Positions 17,398 to 24,414 of a stretch of 50,631 nucleotides of DNA are shown in pieces. Positions within the stretch are counted from its first letter, which is position 1. Each line of letters begins with the position of its first letter. The DNA comes from Cyclobacteriaceae bacterium (GTDB taxonomy: Bacteria > Bacteroidota > Bacteroidia > Cytophagales > Cyclobacteriaceae). The notes beneath the pieces are model-generated. The model did not search any database, was not told where the DNA came from, and saw only the letters and a list, made by a program, of their open reading frames with translations. The position numbers and the translations under genes were made by a program. The stretch covers positions 1-50,631 of the forward strand of contig PXCO01000013.1 in assembly GCA_003565295.1 (NCBI GenBank), read 5' to 3'.

Positions 17398-19104
17398 ATG
17401 AAGTTGCAATTACGAGTATTCCCCTTCACCGTTTTTTATGCGGTTCTATTTTCAATTGGAGTCCAGTCTGTTTCCTTCGCACAGGAACGTAATTTTGATG
17501 ACGGGGTGACATTTGAAATCAGAAACCTTTATGAAAGCCATGCCATGGAGTCCGACTGGATGATCGGCAATAGAAGGTTATACCATCCCAATACAGGAAT
17601 GCAGTTTTATGCGCAAAGGAACTTCCGTCCTGCCTGGTCCACATTGTATGAGCTTAATTGTAAAGCTTATGAGATGAAGTATCACCTTCATCAAAGCAAA
17701 TTTGACGGTCTTAATCCTTTGGATTATCATATTGAGGTCGTTGATCAACTAATTGCGAAAGTGGAACAAGCTAACAAAGGTGGCCAACCTGTAAGTGGTG
17801 TGGAACTGGCTGTACTCGATATTCTGCTTACCGATGCCTTCATCGCCTATGGCACCCACCTTTACATGGGAAAAGTGGATCCCGAGCACAGCAAAATAGG
17901 ATGGGAAATCAATAAAAAACAACCTAGCAAAGACATTCTAAAGAAATTAAAAAGGGGCTTGGAGGAAACCAACATCCGAACTCAACTGGAGGATTTATGG
18001 CCAGGTTTTTCCATTTACAAAAGGATGAGGACAAGCCTTATGGAGCTCTATGAAATGCAGGATAAGATGCCAGCACAATGGCAATCACTGTCGAGCAATA
18101 TTTCCATAAAGCCCAATGAGACCCATAATTTGATTCCCCGAATCCGTGAACGCCTGAGTTTTTTGGGACAAGGTGAGATTGAGGTGCCTACGACAACATC
18201 CCCAAGTCTTTATGACTCACTTTTATTGACTGAAGTGAAGGTATTTCAGAAGAAACATGGTTTAAATCCAGACGGTGTGATAGGTCAGGCCACTTTTAGG
18301 GCCATGAACAAAAGTCCCAAAGACCTAATCCAACAAGCTACTGTGAACTTGGAAAGGTTAAGATGGTTGCCAGATACCACACTTTCTGAACTTATTTTGG
18401 TAAATATTGCCAATTACTCCATGGATTATATACGCAAAGGGGACACCCTGCTACATTCCAAAGCCATAGTAGGTAAGGCCTATAGGAAAACCCCTGTTTT
18501 CAATGCACTTATGAGTTATTTGGTGTTCAGTCCTACCTGGACTGTGCCACCCACTATTTTGAGAAATGACGTAATTCCTGCAATCAAAAAAGATCCAGGG
18601 TACTTACGTGCAAAGAACATGCGGCTACTTACCTACGGTGGGCAGGAAGTTGACCCCGCCAACGTGGATTGGGCGAATATTAGCGCATCAAACTTCCCAT
18701 ACATGGTAAGACAGGATCCCGGCCCCAGTAATTCATTGGGTTGGGTTAAGTTCATGTTCCCTAACAAATTCAATGTCTATATTCATGACACGCCTTCCCG
18801 GGATTTGTTCATGAGAGACGACAGGGCCCTGAGTTCGGGTTGTGTAAGGATACAAAGGCCTTTCGAATTGGCGAATCTTTTGTTGGCAGACCAACCATTA
18901 TGGACTGAGGATAGAATAAGGTCTGTAATGTATGGGGGGAAGGAACAAACGGTTATGTTGAGAAAACCTATTTCGGTCGTTTTGCTTTACCTTACGTTTT
19001 GGACGGATAGCGAAGGGGTACCGATGTTTAGGCACGATATCTACAGCAGGGACGAAGAGTTGTTTAAAGTCATTAATCAGCCTGTAAAATTCAGCCTAGG
19101 TTAA
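17398..19104 (+). CDS. L,D-transpeptidase with PG-binding domain (YcbB/LdtD type)
   Basis: 568 residues with a signal peptide (about 1-29, ending SFA, then QE). Layout: an N-terminal scaffold domain, a peptidoglycan-binding repeat near 245-305 (FQKKHGLNPDGVIGQATFRA) and a YkuD catalytic domain from about 325. The catalytic signature is H463 (YIHDTPSR) and C482 in ALSSGCVRIQRP. YcbB-type enzymes cross-link meso-DAP residues of peptidoglycan in the periplasm. Its 3' end overlaps by 14 bp the 3' end of a convergent gene for another L,D-transpeptidase-family protein. Position behind kdsA suggests joint control of envelope synthesis. Confidence 0.9.
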   Translation: MKLQLRVFPFTVFYAVLFSIGVQSVSFAQERNFDDGVTFEIRNLYESHAMESDWMIGNRRLYHPNTGMQFYAQRNFRPAWSTLYELNCKAYEMKYHLHQSKFDGLNPLDYHIEVVDQLIAKVEQANKGGQPVSGVELAVLDILLTDAFIAYGTHLYMGKVDPEHSKIGWEINKKQPSKDILKKLKRGLEETNIRTQLEDLWPGFSIYKRMRTSLMELYEMQDKMPAQWQSLSSNISIKPNETHNLIPRIRERLSFLGQGEIEVPTTTSPSLYDSLLLTEVKVFQKKHGLNPDGVIGQATFRAMNKSPKDLIQQATVNLERLRWLPDTTLSELILVNIANYSMDYIRKGDTLLHSKAIVGKAYRKTPVFNALMSYLVFSPTWTVPPTILRNDVIPAIKKDPGYLRAKNMRLLTYGGQEVDPANVDWANISASNFPYMVRQDPGPSNSLGWVKFMFPNKFNVYIHDTPSRDLFMRDDRALSSGCVRIQRPFELANLLLADQPLWTEDRIRSVMYGGKEQTVMLRKPISVVLLYLTFWTDSEGVPMFRHDIYSRDEELFKVINQPVKFSLG

Positions 19105-19825
19105 GCACTGGGGAGTGCTCCAAATAATACTCATCCTCGGCATAAATGAACAAACAACTATTTTCCTTAATGATATCTATAATCTCTTTGGTGAGTTCAT
19201 TAGGTAAAGCAGGACAGCCTAAGCTTCTACCTAGCCTGCCGTGAGTTTGGATAAAATGCTCTTCTACATAATCGGCTCCATGTATGACGATTGCCCTAGA
19301 CCTTGCCTGGTCATTGAAACCGGGTTCAACCCCATCCAATTTTAGGCTGTAACCGTGCTTTCCTTGGTAAGTTTCTGCTGTAAGGTAAAAGCCTAGGCTA
19401 CTCATATAGCTGGAATGGGAATTGGAGAATTGTCTTGCCCACTTGCCCCCGGAATTTCTACCGTGCGAAACATAGGTTTGGTAGATAAGTTGCATTTCGT
19501 TTACATCAAAAATCCATAAACGCTCTTCGGTGGATGGGAGTGAAAAATCAATCAGGGTAAGGGGTTTATCCTCAGGGATATCATAAGTTTCTCCAAGGAT
19601 TAAATACCCTAAGATAGCCTTTTCCAGAGCCTCTTTTTTAGGTATGGACTTTGTTTTGTCTAAGCTCCCCCAAATCTGAGAGGCTAATTTTCGCGAATGA
19701 CCTTCTAGGGAAGTTGGATAAAGCTCAACAAGGTCTCCACTTACAGATCTTTCCGTTAGCAGAATATGTGAGGAAAAGATGGGTGCTGAAACAAATAATG
19801 TCAGTAAGACCAAAAACCTATGCAT
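19091..19825 (-). CDS. Murein L,D-transpeptidase catalytic-domain protein (YkuD_2 type)
   Basis: 244 residues with an N-terminal signal sequence (FLVLLTLFVSAPIFSS). The catalytic region from about 88 carries WIFDVNEMQLIYQTYVSHGR, an IHG histidine (H182) and the active cysteine C204 in GRSLGCPALP. This is the PF13645-type arrangement (HGRLGRSxGCPA), a different family from the neighbour at 17398. Probably a periplasmic peptidoglycan-modifying enzyme; the exact reaction is unproven for this family. It reads convergently into the other transpeptidase with a 14-bp overlap of coding ends, so no terminator fits between them. Confidence 0.85.
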   Translation of the reverse strand: MHRFLVLLTLFVSAPIFSSHILLTERSVSGDLVELYPTSLEGHSRKLASQIWGSLDKTKSIPKKEALEKAILGYLILGETYDIPEDKPLTLIDFSLPSTEERLWIFDVNEMQLIYQTYVSHGRNSGGKWARQFSNSHSSYMSSLGFYLTAETYQGKHGYSLKLDGVEPGFNDQARSRAIVIHGADYVEEHFIQTHGRLGRSLGCPALPNELTKEIIDIIKENSCLFIYAEDEYYLEHSPVLNLG

Positions 19826-20117
19826 AAAATTTCGTTTGAATGAATTGGATAATGCTATGGTTAATTTATTAAACGTTTAAAAATAAACAATTAATCTAAA
19901 GAAAGAATGCGAATTTATTTAATTTATTTATTTCTGATGCTCAATGGCGAACCTATCTGGCACTAACTCTTGTTGCTATACTGGTTGTAAAATAGGGGTT
20001 GAGGTGTAAATAATTGAAAATCAACCCCTAATGATTTAAATCAATTAATTAAAATAAATTTGTTTAATTTTATTCTATAATCGTTAAACAAAAAAATAAT
20101 TATGCTGTTTTAAACAC
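19826..20117. other. AT-rich intergenic region upstream of repeat R2
   Basis: No gene is visible. The region is divergent (minus transpeptidase, plus pterin gene) and very AT-rich. A TAAATTTG box at 20055-20062 is the only candidate signal. Confidence 0.5.
20055..20062 (+). promoter_or_regulatory. Candidate -7 box upstream of repeat R2 and the pterin genes
   Basis: TAAATTTG fits TAnnTTTG. It lies 165 nt before the PTPS start, so the transcript leader would contain the complete repeat unit 20118-20227. The region is AT-rich, so chance matches are likely. Confidence 0.3.
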
Positions 20118-20227
20118 ATGAAATCGAGCCTGTCCTGACGGCAGTCAGGGCATGACGAGAGCGACACACGGGGGGATGATTATCGTTGGGAGATTCCATC
20201 TGACCATAAAAAGACAATTATAAACAG
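20118..20227 (+). repeat. Start-codon-associated repeat R2 (one unit, 110 bp)
   Basis: Opens ATGAAATCGAGC, carries the CCTGAC-GGCA-GTCAGG palindrome directly after it, then ATGACGAGAGCGACACAC, GGGATGATTATC and GAGATTCCATCTGACC, and ends AAGACAATTATAAACAG against the ATGAAA of the PTPS gene. The left flank also reads TAAACAC before the unit's own ATGAAA, so the unit is bracketed by near-identical TAAACA-ATGAAA sequences. Confidence 0.85.
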
Positions 20228-20638
20228 ATGAAAGTTGCCGTATTTAGAAAAGCTCACTTCAATGCAGCCCACAGGTTGCATCACCCAGGTTGGAGTGAAG
20301 AGAAAAATGAGGAGGTGTTCGGCAAATGCAACAACCCTAATTTCCATGGGCACAATTATGATTTGGAGGTAAAGGTGGTGGGGCCCATAGATCCTGACAC
20401 GGGATATGTTTTCGATATGAAAATATTGAAAGACCTCATCAAGCATTATGTCACCGATAAATTTGATCATAAAAACTTAAACCTAGACACAGATGAATTT
20501 AAAAACGTTAATCCAACTGCAGAAAACATTGCTGTGGTTATTTGGAATATTTTAAGGGAAAAGATTGACAAAAAATACGATTTAACAATTCGATTATATG
20601 AAACAGAAAGAAACTTTGTTGAATACAACGGGAATTGA
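20228..20638 (+). CDS. 6-pyruvoyltetrahydropterin synthase / QueD family protein
   Basis: 136 residues. The zinc histidines are H15 (FNAAHRLH), H40 and H42 in GKCNNPNFHGHNYDLEV, with the catalytic cysteine C34 two residues after FG. The spacing CxxxxxHGH matches PTPS-II enzymes (tetrahydrobiopterin type) rather than the CxxxHGH of E. coli QueD. The protein therefore may turn dihydroneopterin triphosphate into 6-pyruvoyltetrahydropterin, although a role in queuosine synthesis (6-carboxytetrahydropterin) is not excluded. The folE start lies inside its 3' end (41-bp overlap), a firm functional link because FolE makes its substrate. Confidence 0.85.
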   Translation: MKVAVFRKAHFNAAHRLHHPGWSEEKNEEVFGKCNNPNFHGHNYDLEVKVVGPIDPDTGYVFDMKILKDLIKHYVTDKFDHKNLNLDTDEFKNVNPTAENIAVVIWNILREKIDKKYDLTIRLYETERNFVEYNGN

Positions 20639-21299
20639 TATTAGTGAGGCCATCGATGAAATTGGCGATGCCCATGTGGGTACCTCTCATGAAACACCTC
20701 TAAGGGAAGATGCCTTTGAGATGGATGATGACCTTAAAATGGAGCTGATAGAGAAACATTTTAAAGAAATAATGCACGTACTTGGGCTTGACCTAACTGA
20801 TGATAGCCTTAAAGGGACGCCTAGAAGAGTAGCTAAAATGTTTATTAAAGAGGTTTTCAGCGGACTGGATCCCAAAAATAAACCGGAAGTAAAGCTGTTT
20901 GAGAACAAATACAAATACAATGAAATGTTGGTAGAAAAAGACATTACGTTTTTTTCTCATTGTGAGCATCATTTCGTCCCTATCTATGGAAAAGCCCACG
21001 TAGCCTATATTTCAGACGGTAATGTCATAGGTCTATCAAAAATTAATCGGATTGTTCAATATTTTGCAAAAAGACCTCAGGTTCAGGAGAGATTGACCAT
21101 GCAGATTGGGAATGAACTCAAAGAAATCCTAGGTACCGAAGATGTAGCAGTAATTGTGGATGCACATCACATGTGTGTATCTTCAAGGGGCGTAAAAGAT
21201 GTGAACTCTAGTACTGTTACCTCTTTTTACAGTGGTAAGTTTGAGGATGATGAAGTTAAAAGGGGGGAATTTCTAAAGTACATAAGTCTTCAAAAATAA
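20598..21299 (+). CDS. folE: GTP cyclohydrolase I
   Basis: 233 residues, of which about 45 form an N-terminal extension. Converts GTP to 7,8-dihydroneopterin triphosphate. Zinc and active-site residues are C122, H125 and C193 within FFSHCEHHFVPIYGKAH and HHMCVSSRGVKD, with the core motif SKINRIVQYFAKRPQVQERL between them. The ATG at 20598 overlaps the upstream gene by 41 bp. No convincing start appears before MDDDLKME (codon 42), so the overlap start is kept but the true N-terminus is uncertain. A strong hairpin terminator follows. Confidence 0.95.
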   Translation: MKQKETLLNTTGIDISEAIDEIGDAHVGTSHETPLREDAFEMDDDLKMELIEKHFKEIMHVLGLDLTDDSLKGTPRRVAKMFIKEVFSGLDPKNKPEVKLFENKYKYNEMLVEKDITFFSHCEHHFVPIYGKAHVAYISDGNVIGLSKINRIVQYFAKRPQVQERLTMQIGNELKEILGTEDVAVIVDAHHMCVSSRGVKDVNSSTVTSFYSGKFEDDEVKRGEFLKYISLQK

Positions 21300-21364
21300 T
21301 TTTGGAGAATACTAGATTAGAGGAATTTGGGCAGAAAATACATCAACTGTTCAAAATATGACAT

Positions 21365-21394
21365 AAAAAAGCCAGGTTTACTCCTGGCTTTTTT
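21365..21394 (+). terminator. Intrinsic terminator after folE
   Basis: A6-GCCAGG-6 nt-CCTGGC-T6: a perfect 6-bp GC stem, extended by A/T pairs and followed by a T-run. It would work in both directions and separates folE from the repeat array and SDR gene downstream. Confidence 0.85.
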
Positions 21395-21461
21395 GTTGAA
21401 AGCAGCCGGATGAAACAATTTTAAATGAATTTCATTATAATAGTTAAAGTAGCATTAAAAA

Positions 21462-21923
21462 ATGAAATTGAGCATGACGAAATCGTTACACAGTGGGATG
21501 CCCCCCCCCGATAGCTATCGGGGCGTAGCGAGAATCTCCCGAAGCGAGTTCGGGACAGGCTATCCCGAAGATCGGGACATGTTATGTCCGCTGAAAAGAA
21601 AATATAAACACATGAAATCGAGCCTGTCCTGACGGCAGTCAGGGCATGTCGAATACCGACACACAGTGGCATGATGATAATTGCGAGATTCCATCTGACC
21701 ATAAAAAGACAATTATAAACAGATGAAATCGAGCATGAGGAGAACCTCACACAGAGGGATGATTATCAAAGCGAGATTCCACCCCGACCTGCGGTACGGG
21801 GCAGGTTATGACCGCTGAAAAACAAATTATAAACAGATGAAATGCCCATGAGAAAGAATTCTCACACAGGGGGATGATTATCCAGGGCATTCCATGTGAC
21901 CGCTGAAAGGAAAATATAAACAC
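21462..21923 (+). repeat. Start-codon-associated repeat array R3 (four tandem units)
   Basis: Units at 21462-21611 (150 bp), 21612-21722 (111), 21723-21836 (114) and 21837-21923 (87), each starting ATGAAA and ending in ATAAACAC/G; the last ends at the ATGAAA of the SDR gene. Small stems: ACGA/TCGT (21477-21486), GTCG/CGAC (21648-21660), GAGG/CCTC (21737-21748), GAGAA/TTCTC (21850-21863). Nested palindromes appear in units 1-3 (for example CCCGATAGCTATCGGG, CCTGAC..GTCAGG, CCCCG..CGGGG); the 87-bp unit has none and shows the bare core. Confidence 0.9.
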
Positions 21924-22604
21924 ATGAAAGATAAGAAAATTGTGATCATTGGGGGAAGCAGTGGAATAGGCGCATCCTTAAAGAAAATGTTACAAGAAGC
22001 TGGAGCTGAAGTTTCCACCTATTCCCGTTCCCAGGAGGGGGAGCAGCACTTGGATGTCACATCTGATTTTGATGAAATAAAGGATTTGCCAGATCATATA
22101 GATGGTTTGGTGTATTGTCCAGGAACAATCAATCTAAAACCTTTTCACCGATTCAAAAAGGAGGATTTTCAAGGAGATTTTGAAATTAATGTATTAGGTG
22201 CGGTGAAAGTCTTGCAGGCTTGTCTTAAATCACTTAAAAAATCAGGCTCTTCATCCGTAGTGCTTTTTAGCACAGTAGCCGTACAGACAGGGTTGGGATT
22301 TCATGCTTCGATTGCCAGTGCCAAAGGTGCCGTTGAGGGTTTGACAAGATCTCTTGCTGCGGAGTGGGCAGCCAGCAGGATCAGGGTAAATGCAGTTGCG
22401 CCTTCCCTTACGGATACTCCCTTGGCCAGTGCCTTGCTCTCAAGTGATGAGAAAAAGGAAGGTGCGAAAAGAAGACACCCCCTATCTAGATATGGGACTT
22501 CTGAAGATATTGCTTCGGCGGCCTTTTATTTGTTGTCGGAAGATTCTTCCTGGATGACAGGGCAAGTATTAAAGGTAGACGGAGGCATGTCGGCCTTAAG
22601 GTAA
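21924..22604 (+). CDS. Short-chain dehydrogenase/reductase (SDR) lacking the catalytic tyrosine
   Basis: 226 residues with a Rossmann nucleotide motif GGSSGIG (10-16), the NAG-like position (CPG in VYCPGTIN), the serine S116 (LFSTVAV) and the lysine K134. The residue four before the lysine, which is tyrosine in the YxxxK signature, is isoleucine here (ASIASAK, I130). The C-terminus (MTGQVLKVDGGMSALR) is the classical enoyl-reductase/SDR ending. It may be an atypical oxidoreductase or a nucleotide-binding protein without classical catalysis. The pterin genes upstream tempt one to call it sepiapterin reductase, but the missing tyrosine and the terminator between them argue against a firm link. 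Confidence 0.8.
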   Translation: MKDKKIVIIGGSSGIGASLKKMLQEAGAEVSTYSRSQEGEQHLDVTSDFDEIKDLPDHIDGLVYCPGTINLKPFHRFKKEDFQGDFEINVLGAVKVLQACLKSLKKSGSSSVVLFSTVAVQTGLGFHASIASAKGAVEGLTRSLAAEWAASRIRVNAVAPSLTDTPLASALLSSDEKKEGAKRRHPLSRYGTSEDIASAAFYLLSEDSSWMTGQVLKVDGGMSALR

Positions 22605-22622
22605 TTAAGTTAAATTGAAAAA

Positions 22623-22934
22623 GTGAAATCGGTCAAGGATGTGGCATCCTTTTGGATTAAGAGAGAATTTATGAGAACTCCACCTGAATCGTATTTGATT
22701 TTTAAGGCTGAACTGAAAAAGGCTCAACTTGAAAAAGAGAGACTCAGGAAAGCCTATGAAGAAAAGTTGGGTGAAATGAATAAGGAATTATGCAGATTAA
22801 AGGAGCAAATTGCCTCCCAGCAGGAACTTATGAAGACCACTATCAATTATGCTATTAAACTAGAGGAGGACATGGAGCTGTTTAAACAGGAAGTGGAAGA
22901 GCAAAAGAAAAATAGAAAAAACTCATTTCATTAA
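22623..22934 (+). CDS. Coiled-coil hypothetical protein
   Basis: 103 residues from a GTG start at 22623, 18 bp after the SDR stop. After a short head (SVKDVASFWIKREFMRTPPE) the chain from about 28 to 98 is a continuous charged heptad-like helix (FKAELKKAQLEKERLRKAYE and on), i.e. a coiled coil. There is no signal peptide and no family I recognise. An alternative start is the ATG at codon 17 (MRTPPES). Close spacing suggests co-transcription with the SDR gene. Confidence 0.65.
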   Translation: MKSVKDVASFWIKREFMRTPPESYLIFKAELKKAQLEKERLRKAYEEKLGEMNKELCRLKEQIASQQELMKTTINYAIKLEEDMELFKQEVEEQKKNRKNSFH

Positions 22935-22990
22935 TTCTCGTTTATGGTTTTACCAGTAATTCGATGGCGTACCTTTTATTCAGTATCCTT

Positions 22991-23342
22991 ATGAAATCGA
23001 GTATGACAAGAACTTCACACGCTGGGATGCCTCCCCCACCCCCCGAAAGCTATTGGGGCTATCGGGGCATGGCGAGATTCTTCCGAAACAAGCTTGGGGC
23101 AGTCAGGGGCAGGCTACACCGACCTGCGGTACGGGGCAGGTTTTGACCATTAAGAAACAATTATAAACACATTAAATCGAGCCTGTCCTGACGGCAGTCA
23201 GGGCCTGACGCAGGCGACACACAGAGGCATGATTATCATTTGCGAGATTCTCCCGAATCAAGCCTGCCTACCGTAAGGTCCGGGACAAGGCTCGGATCAA
23301 ACCTTGGGGCAGGCCTGACCATTGAAAGACAATTGTAAAAAA
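22991..23342 (+). repeat. Start-codon-associated repeat array R4 (two units)
   Basis: Units 22991-23170 (180 bp) and 23171-23342 (172 bp). The second opens ATTAAATCGAGC, a one-base change that destroys its ATG. Both carry long chains of nested palindromes (several GGGGCAGG-type blocks) and end in ATTATAAACAC and ATTGTAAAAAA. The last base touches the ATGAAA of the next gene at 23343. In the first unit the small stem pairs poorly (GACA versus CTTC), and in the second one pair is mismatched. Confidence 0.85.
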
Positions 23343-23786
23343 ATGAAAGAAACCTTAAAGAAGTCAGCCTTAGAAAATTTTGACTTATCCTTTGAGGAAA
23401 GGTATGCAAAAGTTTTCGTAGACCATAAGGAGGGCATTGTCATATGCGTTCTTCTGGCAGACTATGTTCCCATAGAGGATTTCAAAAATACCTTTGACAA
23501 AATCTCGGAGATAGTGAAAAAGGGGGGCATAAAAAAATTTGTGTTTGATAAACGTTCATTAAGGGCTTTTCACCAGCCTAGTATGGAATGGTATTTTTTG
23601 GTGTGGAAGAAGGAAATGCTTCAATACGGTTTGTCCATTCACAGAAAAATCCTTCCAGATGAAAAGTGGTTTGAGAAAATGGTCATGATTGCCAAAGAGC
23701 AAATCATGGCCAATAATCCCAATAACATCGTGGACAAATTGGATATCAAATACTGTAACTCCCTGGAAGAAGCTATTCATGTATAA
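23343..23786 (+). CDS. Hypothetical protein, STAS/SpoIIAA-like fold possible
   Basis: 147 residues, starting MKETLKKSALENFDLSFEER at the ATG right after repeat array R4; an earlier in-frame TTG lies inside the repeat. The order of strands and helices (GIVICVLLADYVPIEDFKNT, then KKFVFDKRSLRAF, then a Trp-containing helix) resembles the SpoIIAA/STAS-like proteins common in this phylum, but no residue signature settles it. No signal peptide. Its stop overlaps the flavin reductase start by 8 nt (ATGTATAA), so translation of the two is probably coupled. Confidence 0.65.
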   Translation: MKETLKKSALENFDLSFEERYAKVFVDHKEGIVICVLLADYVPIEDFKNTFDKISEIVKKGGIKKFVFDKRSLRAFHQPSMEWYFLVWKKEMLQYGLSIHRKILPDEKWFEKMVMIAKEQIMANNPNNIVDKLDIKYCNSLEEAIHV

Positions 23787-24408
23787 ATCCTTCGATCTTG
23801 CCGCTATTATGAATGCGGAACAATCCTTTAGAAGGGATTTTGTCAATTGCCTTTCAGGCTATAAAAGTCTGAACCTTATCGGAACCAAATCCAAGCAAGG
23901 GGTAACCAATTTAGCTCCGTTTTCCCAGGTTTTTCACATCGGAGCCTCCCCCCCTTTGGTGGGCATTTTGTTCAGGCCCCACACAGTGAAGCGGCACACC
24001 TTGGAGAATATCCTGGAAACAGAAAGGTTCACACTCAATCATGTCACCGAGGAATTTTATAAAGAGGCTCACCTCAGCAGTGCCAGATGGGAATCTTCTG
24101 AATTCGAGGCCACTGGGTTGGAAGAAGAGTATTTGGAGGATTTTCCTGCCCCTTTTGTGAAAATAAGTCCCCTGAAGGTAGCCTGTCATTTTGTGGAAAG
24201 CCAAACCCTGAAAATAAACGGGACGATATTATTGATAGGCGCGGTGCAGCAGGTTTGGGTAAAGGAGGAAGCAGTAGGAAGGGATGGGTTTGTAGATTTG
24301 AATTTACTGGGTACGGTAACGGTTTCCGGCCAGGACGAATACCATATTGGCAAGAAATTGGGCAGGCTCTCATACGCTAAACCTGGGGAGAAGTTGACCG
24401 AGAAGTAA
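23779..24408 (+). CDS. Flavin reductase family protein (FMN-binding split barrel)
   Basis: 209 residues from the ATG at 23779, which overlaps the preceding stop by 8 nt; an upstream in-frame start at 23689 would lie wholly inside the previous gene. The pattern SLNLIGTKSKQGVTNLAPFS then PPLVGILFRPHTVKRHTLEN and FTLNHVTEEFYKEAH is that of flavin-reductase-like proteins that bind FMN. Members reduce flavin with NAD(P)H or act as partners of oxygenases; none is visible here. It precedes the exonuclease gene by 6 bp. Confidence 0.85.
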   Translation: MYKSFDLAAIMNAEQSFRRDFVNCLSGYKSLNLIGTKSKQGVTNLAPFSQVFHIGASPPLVGILFRPHTVKRHTLENILETERFTLNHVTEEFYKEAHLSSARWESSEFEATGLEEEYLEDFPAPFVKISPLKVACHFVESQTLKINGTILLIGAVQQVWVKEEAVGRDGFVDLNLLGTVTVSGQDEYHIGKKLGRLSYAKPGEKLTEK

Positions 24409-24414
24409 TTTAGC

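Noticed and set aside
21462-21923. CRISPR array
   Set aside because: Units are 87-150 bp, differ by internal palindromes and run head to tail without spacers of even length; no cas genes.
20228-22604. One pterin operon including the SDR gene as sepiapterin reductase
   Set aside because: A strong terminator (21365-21394) and a 460-bp repeat array separate them, and the SDR lacks the catalytic tyrosine.
22623-22634. A repeat-unit start (GTGAAATCGGTC) at the coiled-coil gene
   Set aside because: Similarity to ATGAAATCGAGC ends after about nine bases; no leader or stem follows, so it is treated as an ordinary GTG start.
22964-23146. 60-codon frame with a proline run (MAYLLFSILMKSS...)
   Set aside because: Most of it is translated repeat unit and palindromes; a small separate gene is unlikely, though the shared MKSSM peptide is noted in the findings.
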